Positions 1-8,222 of a stretch of 64,000 nucleotides of DNA are shown here, one piece after another. The notes beneath the pieces are model-generated. The model was not told the origin of the DNA. It searched no databases and worked only from the letters and a program-made list of their open reading frames with translations. This stretch comes from JAJRTA01 sp965603125. GTDB lineage: Bacteria; Zixibacteria; MSB-5A5; GN15; FEB-12. Position 1 is the stretch's first letter. The number at the start of each line of letters is the position of its first letter. The stretch spans positions 76,958 through 140,957 of the forward strand of contig CBFDBU010000008.1 of assembly GCA_965603125.1 (NCBI GenBank), read 5' to 3'. Both the position numbers and the translations under genes were made by a program.

Positions 1-1
1 A

Positions 2-538
2 CCTTTCAATGTCGGCGAGTCTGTCGCCTGTGACGGCGCCTGCCTGACGGTTGTGTCAGCGGCGGAAGGATCGTTCGTGGTCGAAGCCTCCGTGGAGACA
101 GCGAGCAGAACAACGCTGGAGGACTACCGGGCCGGGTCGGTGGTCAACGTGGAGCGGGCCGCGAAGGCAGGCAGCAGGCTCGGCGGCCACCTGGTCAGCG
201 GGCATATCGATGACGTAGGTGTGGTCGACTACCTTCGCCCTGCGGGGGAGTCGCTTGTGTTGGCGTTGAGGTTTCCGCAGCGCTTCGATCCCTTGGTCAT
301 CGAGAAGGGCTCCGTTGCCATAAGCGGCGTGTCGCTTACGGTCAACGATGTCCGACCCGGCTGGTTGAGTGTGAATCTAATTCCCCACACGGCCCGCGTG
401 ACGACACTCGGATCGCTCAAAGTATCCGACAGGGTCAACCTTGAATTTGATATGATAGGCAAATATGTACTCAAAATGATCAATACACCGGGAGCGGAAT
501 CACTCACGATGGAAAAACTGAGAGGAAGTGGATGGTGA
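2..538 (+). CDS. ribE: Riboflavin synthase alpha chain, 5' end cut by window edge
   Basis: Makes riboflavin from two molecules of 6,7-dimethyl-8-ribityllumazine in the cytoplasm. The frame is open from base 2 to the TGA at 536-538, so the true start lies left of the window. Visible family motifs are the first-barrel segment ending CDGACLTVV, then GGHLVSGHID and SGVSLTVND of the second lumazine-binding repeat, and a C-terminal helix (DMIGKYVLKM). About 178 residues are present of a usual 195-220, so only the extreme N terminus is missing. The gene is followed immediately by ribBA and ribH, the expected riboflavin operon order. ribD and any FMN riboswitch would lie outside the window. The symbol ribE follows E. 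coli; Bacillus usage is ribB. Confidence 0.93.
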   Translation, partial: PFNVGESVACDGACLTVVSAAEGSFVVEASVETASRTTLEDYRAGSVVNVERAAKAGSRLGGHLVSGHIDDVGVVDYLRPAGESLVLALRFPQRFDPLVIEKGSVAISGVSLTVNDVRPGWLSVNLIPHTARVTTLGSLKVSDRVNLEFDMIGKYVLKMINTPGAESLTMEKLRGSGW

Positions 539-539
539 A

Positions 540-1760
540 ATGAACAGCAACAACGGTGTCAAGTTCAATACGATTCCGGAGGCCATTGAAGATATCAGGG
601 CCGGTAAGTTCGTGGTGGTGGTTGACGACGAAGACCGTGAGAACGAGGGCGATTTGATAATGGCGGCCGAGTGCGTGACGCCTGAGACGGTGAACTTCTT
701 CACCAGGCACGGGCGCGGTCTGGTATGCTGTTGCCTGACGCACGAGAGCATTGAAAGGCTCAGGTTGCATCCGATGGTGGAGGAGAATACCGCCCTGCTG
801 GGCACCCGTTTCACGGTGTCGGTCGACGCCGTGAAAGGCACCAGCACCGGTATTTCCGCCTACGACCGGGCGTTGACGATCAGGTGTCTGGTCGACGAGA
901 ACACGCGACCGGAGGATCTGGCCCGGCCCGGTCATGTCTTCCCCATTCAGGCGCTCAACGGCGGGGTACTCGCCCGCGCGGGTCATACGGAGGCCTCCAC
1001 CGACTTGGCGCGCCTGGCCGGTTTCAAACCGATCGGCGTACTATGTGAAATTATGGACGACGACGGAACCATGGCCCGGGTCCCGCGACTGATCAGATTC
1101 TGCAAGGAGCACAATCTCAAGCTGATCTCGATCCATGATCTTATCGCCTACCGGAGTCATACCGAAAAACTGGTGGAAAGGATTGAGATCGTTGATCTTC
1201 CCACCGAGTTCGGTCACTTCGACCTGCATCTGTATCGGTCGGACATCGATGACCACCATCACCTGGCTCTAACGAAAGGCGACGTTGCGGGCAAGAAGAA
1301 CGTTCTGGTGAGGGTTCATTCGAGTTGCCTCACGGGCGACGTTTTCGCCTCGCGGCGCTGCGACTGCGGGAGTCAGCTTCATGCCGCCATGCGGGCCGTG
1401 GATGAGGAGGGTCTGGGGGTGGTGCTTTACATGCGGCAGGAAGGGCGCGGAATCGGGCTGGCCAACAAGATTCTTGCCTACAAGTTGCAGGAAGCCGGGC
1501 GCGATACGGTTGAGGCCAATGAAGAGTTAGGTTTCGAGGCCGACTTGCGGGACTACGGTATTGGAGCGCAAATCCTGGTTGATCTGGGGCTGAGTTCAAT
1601 CCGCCTGCTGACCAACAACCCTAAGAAGCTGGTAGGTTTGAAAGGGTATGGCCTGGAGATTACGGAACGGGTGCCACTCCAGATAGAACCGTCGCGGTAC
1701 AACCAGGTTTACCTCGAAACGAAACGGGACAAACTGGGGCACTTGCTCAACCTCAAGTAG
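540..1760 (+). CDS. ribBA: Bifunctional DHBP synthase / GTP cyclohydrolase II
   Basis: Fuses the two committed steps of riboflavin synthesis. The N-terminal half (about residues 1-205) makes 3,4-dihydroxy-2-butanone 4-phosphate and shows DDEDRENEGD and HTEASTDLARLAG. The C-terminal half (about 210-400) is GTP cyclohydrolase II, with the zinc cysteines in CLTGDVFASRRCDCG and the RQEGRGIGLANK motif. The chosen ATG at 540 lies just after the riboflavin synthase stop. A GTG at 528 in the same frame would overlap the upstream gene, but AGAGGAAG at 521-528 suits 540 better. The length of about 406 residues is normal. The stop at 1758-1760 abuts the ribH start, which indicates translational coupling. 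Confidence 0.95.
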   Translation: MNSNNGVKFNTIPEAIEDIRAGKFVVVVDDEDRENEGDLIMAAECVTPETVNFFTRHGRGLVCCCLTHESIERLRLHPMVEENTALLGTRFTVSVDAVKGTSTGISAYDRALTIRCLVDENTRPEDLARPGHVFPIQALNGGVLARAGHTEASTDLARLAGFKPIGVLCEIMDDDGTMARVPRLIRFCKEHNLKLISIHDLIAYRSHTEKLVERIEIVDLPTEFGHFDLHLYRSDIDDHHHLALTKGDVAGKKNVLVRVHSSCLTGDVFASRRCDCGSQLHAAMRAVDEEGLGVVLYMRQEGRGIGLANKILAYKLQEAGRDTVEANEELGFEADLRDYGIGAQILVDLGLSSIRLLTNNPKKLVGLKGYGLEITERVPLQIEPSRYNQVYLETKRDKLGHLLNLK

Positions 1761-2246
1761 ATGGGAGTAAAAATGATGGATCATAAGGTTTTCGAAGGCA
1801 AGCTTGAAGCGGCGGGACTGAGATTCGGTCTGGTGACTACTCGCTTCAACAACTTCTTCACCGACAAACTGCTCGAAGGCGCTCTGGACTGCCTCAGGCG
1901 TCACGGCGCCGATGAAGGTAACATCGGTGTCGCCTACGTACCGGGTGCGTTCGAGGTACCCTATGTTGCCGCCAGGATGGCCAATTCGGGCGATTACGAT
2001 GCCGTTATCTGCCTCGGCGCCGTAGTGCGGGGAGACACGCCGCATTTCGATTACATAGCCGGCGAGTCGGCTAAGGGGATCGCCCGCATCGCGCTCGACA
2101 GCGGTATCCCGGTGATCTACGGCATAGTGACTGCAGACACGCTGGAGCAGGCGGTCGAACGTTCCGGCACCAAGGCGGGCAATAAAGGCTGGGACGCCGC
2201 CGCCGCCGCAATAGAAATGATCAACCTGTATCACAGTCTGGGTTGA
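1761..2246 (+). CDS. ribH: 6,7-dimethyl-8-ribityllumazine synthase
   Basis: Condenses the ribBA product DHBP with 5-amino-6-ribitylamino-uracil to give the substrate of riboflavin synthase. Motifs visible are FGLVTTRFN near the N terminus, VPGAFEVPYVA, CLGAVVRGDTPHFDYI with the catalytic His, and FGIVTADT-like GIVTADTLEQA. The 161-residue length fits the family, which forms pentamers or 60-mers. ATG at 1761 follows the ribBA stop with no gap; an in-frame ATG at 1773 is an alternative start. Its last bases overlap the nusB start. Confidence 0.95.
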   Translation: MGVKMMDHKVFEGKLEAAGLRFGLVTTRFNNFFTDKLLEGALDCLRRHGADEGNIGVAYVPGAFEVPYVAARMANSGDYDAVICLGAVVRGDTPHFDYIAGESAKGIARIALDSGIPVIYGIVTADTLEQAVERSGTKAGNKGWDAAAAAIEMINLYHSLG

Positions 2247-2683
2247 GCATATTGAGCATAAAGGTATCCCTCCGTCACCGGGCGCGCGAGCTGGTGTTGC
2301 AGGCGTTGTATGCGTCCGAACAGGGTGACGCGGCTCCGAACGAGGACTTCTCGAATATCGTCGATGCCGAACCGCTGCCCGACCGAGCGCTGCAGTTCGC
2401 CCGCCAACTGTATGACCTGACGCAGACACATCGCCGGTGGGCCGACGAGCGGATCAGTCAACTGGCCGAGAACTGGGAAATCAACCGGATGGCGGCAGTC
2501 GATCTTGCCATTCTGCGAATGGCGATAGTGGAATTGCAGTACGTTGTCGACGTGCCGGTCAAAGTAGTCCTGAACGAGGCAATCGAACTGGCCAAGACGT
2601 TTTCCACGGATGATTCTTCGGCGTTCGTAAACGGTATCCTCGACAACTTCGTCAAACAGATGGAGGGCTCCTCAAGGGATTAG
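2243..2683 (+). CDS. nusB: Transcription antitermination protein NusB
   Basis: RNA-binding partner of NusE (S10) in antitermination complexes on rRNA operons. The 146-residue all-helical protein shows the family start RHRARELVLQALYASEQG and the C-terminal pattern VVLNEAIELAKTFS followed by FVNGILDN. The TTG at 2243 overlaps the ribH stop by four bases; a second TTG at 2252 is equally possible, and the start is not settled by an obvious ribosome-binding site. ribH-nusB adjacency is very common in bacteria and supports the call. Confidence 0.93.
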   Translation: MSILSIKVSLRHRARELVLQALYASEQGDAAPNEDFSNIVDAEPLPDRALQFARQLYDLTQTHRRWADERISQLAENWEINRMAAVDLAILRMAIVELQYVVDVPVKVVLNEAIELAKTFSTDDSSAFVNGILDNFVKQMEGSSRD

Positions 2684-2786
2684 CTGTCATGGGTGGGTGA
2701 CAGGCAGTTCGGTTTCCGAGTATAATGGGACTTTTCTTCGACAACCTCCCGACGCGTCAGCATACGCGGCGGTCTGTAAAAGGAAC

Positions 2787-2814
2787 TGGACAGGCAACAT
2801 AAAGCTGTTATATT
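2787..2814 (+). promoter_or_regulatory. Predicted sigma-70-type promoter for the DUF2723 gene
   Basis: TGGACA at 2787-2792 and TATATT at 2809-2814 are separated by 16 bases; each box matches 5 of 6 consensus positions. It lies in the 200-base gap after nusB and about 75 bases before the next start. Prediction from sequence only. Confidence 0.5.
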
Positions 2815-2889
2815 GCAACTCTTTAGGAGGCCGCCGCACACTGTCAGGGAAGAAGGTCCGGCGGCATAGCTCTCGACCGGTCCTTGTGG

Positions 2890-5800
2890 ATGAAAAGCAG
2901 TTCTCGCTACAACCTCGACATCACCAATGCTATCATCGGCTTTGGCATCTGGTTTCTGAGCTTTTGGGTCTACTATCTCACTAAGGCCGTGACCCTGTCA
3001 TTCTGGGACTGCGGTGAATTCATCGCCGCTGGTTACGTTCTGGGCATACCCCATCCGCCCGGATCGCCCCTGTGGGTAATGGTCGGGCGCATCTTCAGTA
3101 TTCTGCCGATTTCCTCCGATATTGCCGTGCGCGTAAACATGCTGTCTGGTTTCTGTTCGTCGTTCACGGCGCTGTTCGGTTACCTGGCATCGGTGCGTAT
3201 TCTCTGGATATGGTTCGGATCGGATCGGAGCACCTACAGTCGGCTGCTGATTTACGGTGGGGCCGCGTCGGGAGCTCTGTTTCTCGCTTTTGGCCTCACG
3301 AACTGGACCAACTCGGTGGAGGCCGAAGTTTACGGCATGTCCATGATGTTAATGATAGCTATGCTGTGGCTGATACTGCTCTATCTCGAACGTCGGGGCA
3401 CCGCCCTTGGCGAGCGGATCATGCTGCTGATCGTCTTTTTAGCCTTTCTGGGTATCGGCGTTCACATGATCACGTTCCTGGTCTTCCCGGTGGCGGCCCT
3501 CGTTTTCATTATCAAGAAGGACGCCGGCGTCGCAACCTGGTTTACGGCCGCGCTCTTTTTTGCTGCTGAACTGTACCTGGTATTCGTTCTCTCATCCCAG
3601 GTCGGCGAACTGCCCTGGTATCTGCCGGTAGTGATAGTATTCGTGTTCTACCTGTTCTACGTCTTCTCCTTCGACCGCATTCCGCGCCTGTTTCTTTATG
3701 TCGGCGGTGGTTTCCTGCTGGCTACGGCCCCCGGGTGGGTGACGGCAATCAACATTGTGGGAAAAGCGTACGGTGTTTCCGGTGTGGTTGGCGGCAGTGT
3801 CCAGCAGGTCTTGACAATTGTGGCTCAACTGGCGACGGCCGCTTTAATATTGACCGGGCTTTATTGTCTCTCGAAGTACCTGGGCAAAAGCGCAACCGGC
3901 GCTCGACGGAGTGTTTATCTGACGGCGGCTTCTTTTACCCTGACCGCCGGGATCGCGTCGGCGCTGCTGCATGTTCCGAAGGGTTATACGACCTTTCTGG
4001 TCCTCTCTGCGATTATGGCCTTGGTTGTCGCGGCATTCCTGTGGCGTCACATACACTGGCCTATATTAACAGCGGCCGTGGGCGCATCCCTCGTGGTTAT
4101 GGACCTGAGTCTGTTTGTAATCGGTATTGGCGTGGCGGCGGCAGCGTTGCTCGCGATGGGTCTGGGAGGTCGTCTGCCGCGGTGGCGAACTGGCCTGATG
4201 ATTCTTGTCATGGCCGTGGCCGGCTTTTCCGTGCACCTGTTCATTCCGATCCGGTCGGCGCAACAGCCTTCTCTTAACGAAAACAATCCTTCGGAATCCT
4301 TGCGTACGACGGTCAACTTCCTCGAGCGAAAACAATACGGTACGCAGTCGATGGTCGAACGGATGTTCATGCGCCGGGCGGACTGGGTCAACCAGTTCGG
4401 CAATCACCGACGGATGGGTTTCTGGGGCTTTTTTCAACAGCAGTATGGCCTCCGGGGTTCTAAATTCGTGCTGCTTCTGCTTCTGGGTTTGTTCGGAGTC
4501 TGGGAGGTCGTTCGTCGTTCCCCGGTAGCGGGGTGGCCACTGGTGGTGCTCCTGCTCCTTTCAACGGTGGGGCTGGTGCTGTATATGAATTTCGCGGACG
4601 GGACACGCCAGGGTCTCGGTACGGGACCCGATCACATCGAGGTGCGCGACCGGGACTATTTCTTTACGCCCGGTTTCGTTCTCTTCGGCCTGGCGATCGG
4701 GATCGGAGCCGCGATAGTCGTTCAATACATCCGCAGCAGTGTCAGGCGGTTTTCAGCTCTCCCGAGAAAGACAGTGCTGTCTTGTGCTCTTGTCGTGCTG
4801 CTCTTGCCGGGTTATGCCTTAGGTGTGAACTACTACTATTGCGACCGCTCGCGGAACTTCATCCCCTACGACTACGCCTGGAATCTCCTGGACTCGGCTG
4901 ACGAAAACGCCGTCCTGTTCACCAACGGCGACAATGACACCTTTCCGCTCTGGTGCCTGCAGGAGGTCTACGGTGTGCGCACCGACGTCAAGGTTGTGAA
5001 CCTGTCGCTGGCCAACCTGCGCTGGTACATCAAGCAGCTTCAGAGCAACCTGGGACTCGATCTGGGCTGGAGCGACGAGCGGATTGACCGGCTGCGGCCT
5101 TTCCGCGTGCCCGACAGCGCCACCCTCAGCGCCCGTGGCCAGATAGTCGACAAATCCGTCTATGGGTACCTCGGCCTGAGCAGCAGGAAACTTGACAGTG
5201 TGTATAGATCCGCCGGCGTTCCCTATGGCGCTACGTTTCCTCTCCGCGCGCAGGTAGTGGACAAGCTGATCTACAGCCGGCTGGGCAGGGAACCAATCAA
5301 TTTTTCGGTCACCTCGGGACGTGGCTCTCGGGTCTTTCTGGGCCGCCGAATCGACAGTCTCCTGTCGTTGAACGGCATGATGTGGCGGGTTAATGAGACG
5401 GGAGGGGCGATTCGGGCCGATATGGAATCGTCCGTGGATTTCTTTACCAGACCCGGTCGGTTCAGCGCTCGCGGAGTCAATGATCCCACGATCTACAAGA
5501 ACGAAGCCACCCGCCGGCTGGTCAGCAACTTCACCAACGGCTTTCTTCTGGTGGCTGATTCTCTGCGCGCCCGTGGTGATATCCGACAGGCGGAAGAACT
5601 TGCCCGGCTGGCCGTGGAACAGATGCCGCTCTCGGCGGACGCAGTGGAGTATCTGGCCGGGATCTACGGCCAACAGGGACGGGTGGAGGACCTGTCGGCC
5701 CTCTACCGAAAAACCGTAGCTGGAGACAGAAGTACCCTTGCCGTGATGATGGCGCTGGCATATCGCCAGATAGGAGATGACATTAGAGCCGAGCAACTGC

Positions 5801-6012
5801 TGGACAGCCTGCTAACCGCTGATGAGACCTGCCGGCCGGCTTTCGAGGAACTGGTCCGGCTTTACTTCGAGAACAACCAGGTGGGCAGCATGGACGTGCT
5901 GCTGAAGCGATGGCTGCGAACCAATCCCGGTGACAGGCGAGCCAGGCTGATGCTTGAGGAACTGCGCCGGGGTCTCGATTCGTTCGACTCCGTGCGAGGG
6001 AGCGGCCGGTGA
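2890..6012 (+). CDS. DUF2723 polytopic membrane protein with C-terminal soluble/TPR region
   Basis: About 1040 residues. The N-terminal ~620 residues contain a dozen or more hydrophobic segments and carry the DUF2723 signature WDCGEFIA followed by GIPHPPGSPLW in the first loop (about residues 38-60). DUF2723 proteins are distant relatives of protein O-mannosyltransferases (GT-C fold), so a lipid-linked sugar transferase role is inferred. After the membrane part comes a soluble domain with NGDNDTFPLW, then a helical TPR-like tail (about 870-1010). The ATG at 2890 is used; a TTG two codons upstream is less likely. The stop overlaps the next glycosyltransferase by four bases (GTGA), so the genes are co-translated and probably act in one glycan pathway. 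Confidence 0.85.
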   Translation: MKSSSRYNLDITNAIIGFGIWFLSFWVYYLTKAVTLSFWDCGEFIAAGYVLGIPHPPGSPLWVMVGRIFSILPISSDIAVRVNMLSGFCSSFTALFGYLASVRILWIWFGSDRSTYSRLLIYGGAASGALFLAFGLTNWTNSVEAEVYGMSMMLMIAMLWLILLYLERRGTALGERIMLLIVFLAFLGIGVHMITFLVFPVAALVFIIKKDAGVATWFTAALFFAAELYLVFVLSSQVGELPWYLPVVIVFVFYLFYVFSFDRIPRLFLYVGGGFLLATAPGWVTAINIVGKAYGVSGVVGGSVQQVLTIVAQLATAALILTGLYCLSKYLGKSATGARRSVYLTAASFTLTAGIASALLHVPKGYTTFLVLSAIMALVVAAFLWRHIHWPILTAAVGASLVVMDLSLFVIGIGVAAAALLAMGLGGRLPRWRTGLMILVMAVAGFSVHLFIPIRSAQQPSLNENNPSESLRTTVNFLERKQYGTQSMVERMFMRRADWVNQFGNHRRMGFWGFFQQQYGLRGSKFVLLLLLGLFGVWEVVRRSPVAGWPLVVLLLLSTVGLVLYMNFADGTRQGLGTGPDHIEVRDRDYFFTPGFVLFGLAIGIGAAIVVQYIRSSVRRFSALPRKTVLSCALVVLLLPGYALGVNYYYCDRSRNFIPYDYAWNLLDSADENAVLFTNGDNDTFPLWCLQEVYGVRTDVKVVNLSLANLRWYIKQLQSNLGLDLGWSDERIDRLRPFRVPDSATLSARGQIVDKSVYGYLGLSSRKLDSVYRSAGVPYGATFPLRAQVVDKLIYSRLGREPINFSVTSGRGSRVFLGRRIDSLLSLNGMMWRVNETGGAIRADMESSVDFFTRPGRFSARGVNDPTIYKNEATRRLVSNFTNGFLLVADSLRARGDIRQAEELARLAVEQMPLSADAVEYLAGIYGQQGRVEDLSALYRKTVAGDRSTLAVMMALAYRQIGDDIRAEQLLDSLLTADETCRPAFEELVRLYFENNQVGSMDVLLKRWLRTNPGDRRARLMLEELRRGLDSFDSVRGSGR

Positions 6013-7124
6013 GGATTCTGGCTCTCAACTGGAATGACCTGAAGAACCCTTATGCCGGTGGGGCCGAGGTCCACCTTGAGGAGATGCTGCGACGTCTGGT
6101 GACGTACGGTCACGAAGTGACGCTGCTGTGTTCAGGGTTCGCTGGCTGTCGGCGCTCTGAGACAGTGGAAGGTATCAGGATAGTCAGGTGCGGTAATAGA
6201 CACAACTTCAACCTGGTCGTCCCATTTCACATCAGGCGACTCGTGCGCGACAATCATTACGACATCCTGGTGGAAGACATCAACAAGATACCTTTCTACA
6301 CGCCGCTCTATCTGGACATCAAGACGTTGGTGGTGGTGCCGCACCTTTTCGCCACGACGGTGTTTCACGAAATCAACTTCGTGCTTGGGTGCTACATCTA
6401 CCTCGCGGAGAAACCGATGGTGTCGATCTACCGGGGGCGGCCGTTCAACGTCATATCGGAGTCGACCGCCGACGATATCGCCGCTCGTGGCATCCCCCGC
6501 AGCGACATATCAATTATCCACTGTGGTATCGACCGGCAGGTCTATGCGCACGACCCCGGTCTGCCCAAGTATGAGCAGCCGACTATCCTCTACCTGGGAC
6601 GGATAAAGAAGTACAAGTCGATTCAGGACCTGGTATGCGCGCTGGCGCTGGTAAAGAAAAAGCTGCCCGAGGCGCGACTGATGGTTGTCGGCGCCGGTGA
6701 CTATCTTGACAGTCTCAAGTCTCTGGCGAGATCGATGGGCTTGGCCCATGACGTGGAGTTTCCGGGTTTTGTTTCGCCGGAAGAGAAAGTCGAGCGCATG
6801 CGCCGCGCGCACGTGTCCGTTCTTCCGTCGTTGAAGGAAGGATGGGGGTTGACCAATATCGAGGCCAATTCCGTCGGGACGGCGGTGGTGGCGGCCGATG
6901 TGCCGGGCCTGAGGGATTCCGTTCGTGACGGCCAAACCGGGTTGCTCTACGAGTACGGCGATGTCGAGCAGTTGGCCCGGAAGCTCTTGCAAATTCTCGC
7001 CGACGACAGCCTGCGCGTGCGTCTGCAGGAGGGCGCCCTCAAGTGGGCCGAGACATTCAACTGGGACGATGCCGCCCGCAAGTTCGAGGACCTTCTGCTG
7101 AAACTGGTCGGGGAGAGGCGATGA
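6009..7124 (+). CDS. Glycosyltransferase family 4 (GT-B fold)
   Basis: A 371-residue retaining glycosyltransferase. The N-terminal domain starts with the acceptor-side motif NPYAGGAEVHLEEMLRRL and HEVTLLCSG. The C-terminal nucleotide-sugar domain starts near residue 190 with LYLGRIKKYKSI and holds the E-x7-E element in KEGWGLTNIEANS, then the typical YGDVEQLARKL tail. The GTG start overlaps the DUF2723 stop, and its own stop overlaps the next gene by ATGA, so three genes form a tight unit. The sugar and acceptor cannot be read from sequence. Confidence 0.88.
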   Translation: MRILALNWNDLKNPYAGGAEVHLEEMLRRLVTYGHEVTLLCSGFAGCRRSETVEGIRIVRCGNRHNFNLVVPFHIRRLVRDNHYDILVEDINKIPFYTPLYLDIKTLVVVPHLFATTVFHEINFVLGCYIYLAEKPMVSIYRGRPFNVISESTADDIAARGIPRSDISIIHCGIDRQVYAHDPGLPKYEQPTILYLGRIKKYKSIQDLVCALALVKKKLPEARLMVVGAGDYLDSLKSLARSMGLAHDVEFPGFVSPEEKVERMRRAHVSVLPSLKEGWGLTNIEANSVGTAVVAADVPGLRDSVRDGQTGLLYEYGDVEQLARKLLQILADDSLRVRLQEGALKWAETFNWDDAARKFEDLLLKLVGERR

Positions 7125-8134
7125 AGTCGAAGGCGAAGAAGCAATTCTATTTCCTATTGGGTATTGTGATATCGGCGGCATTCGTGTGGGCTCTTTTTCG
7201 TAATATTGATTTTGGGGACTTGTGGGGCGCCCTTAAGGGAGCCAACTACCTCTGGTTGATACCGAACGTTCTGTTGATAGTTCTGACCATGTACCAGCGT
7301 GCTTACCGCTGGCGCTTCATGGTGGCGCCGATCGGCCGCGTCCCGTTTTCCAAGCTCCTCGCGGCGACCTGTATCGGTTTCATGGCCAACAACGTTCTGC
7401 CGCTGCGGTTGGGGGAGTTTGTGCGCGCTTACTCTCTTGCTATGCAGCACAAACAGATCACCAAGTCGGCCTCCCTGGCGACTATCTTTGTCGAGCGTAT
7501 GGTTTTCGACCTCGTGGCTCTTTTGCTGATCTTCGGTGTCGTTCTCGGCCTGTCGCACCTGTCGCTGGATGAGTCGATGAGATACGGGCTCAGCATTGCC
7601 ATTGGAGCTGCTTTCCTTGGGCTTGTTTTTATCATGGTCATGGCCCTAAAGCCGGTGCAGACCACCAGTTTCCTGACGCGGTACCTGTTTATGATTCCCG
7701 AACGCGGCAAACAGTTCATCCAGCGCGTGGTTATGAAATTCACGCGCGGACTTGAGTTTCTGAGGGACAGAGACGCCGTGATGCAGGTGGCGTTTCACAC
7801 GCTGTTGATCTGGATACTGATGGGAGTATCCAACCTGTTCGTCTTTCGCGCTTTCGGTCTTGATCTGCCGCTGGATGCTTCGTTCGTGGTGTTGGTGGTG
7901 GTGTCGGTGTCGATCCTGGTTCCGTCCTCACCCGGATTCATCGGCGTCTACCATGCCGGAGCCGTTTGGGCTATGATGGCCTATGGGTACACCAAGAGCG
8001 AGGTTCTGCCCTGCGCCATTGTCCTTCACGCCGCTCAGTACTTAGTGGTAACTCTCATGGGTTTCTATTTCCTGAAAAAGGAGCACCTCACGCTTAAGAG
8101 GCTGGAGGAAGTGGCAGGCGAGAACGAGCAATAG
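7121..8134 (+). CDS. LPG_synthase_TM / UPF0104 (AglD-type) integral membrane protein
   Basis: About 337 residues with roughly seven or eight hydrophobic segments and the family features: an early ALFRNIDFGDLW, the central NNVLPLRLGEFVRAY motif, FVERMVFDL, and late SSPGFIGVYHAG. This family (PF03706) includes the membrane domain of lysyl-phosphatidylglycerol flippases and AglD-linked proteins, and is often next to glycosyltransferases. ATG at 7121 overlaps the upstream stop as ATGA. A role in moving or modifying a lipid-linked product of the neighbouring enzymes is inference. Confidence 0.85.
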   Translation: MKSKAKKQFYFLLGIVISAAFVWALFRNIDFGDLWGALKGANYLWLIPNVLLIVLTMYQRAYRWRFMVAPIGRVPFSKLLAATCIGFMANNVLPLRLGEFVRAYSLAMQHKQITKSASLATIFVERMVFDLVALLLIFGVVLGLSHLSLDESMRYGLSIAIGAAFLGLVFIMVMALKPVQTTSFLTRYLFMIPERGKQFIQRVVMKFTRGLEFLRDRDAVMQVAFHTLLIWILMGVSNLFVFRAFGLDLPLDASFVVLVVVSVSILVPSSPGFIGVYHAGAVWAMMAYGYTKSEVLPCAIVLHAAQYLVVTLMGFYFLKKEHLTLKRLEEVAGENEQ

Positions 8135-8222
8135 CCGGGACGGCCAGGTGATTCCGATCCCGGTTGCGCGGGTATCATGTCATTCATAGTCCGCGTTTCG
8201 GTTGATTGAGCAGAGTGGTTCG

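Noticed and set aside
4819..5796. Open frame of 325 codons opposite the DUF2723 gene
   Set aside because: No motifs; the plus-strand gene continues through the whole stretch.
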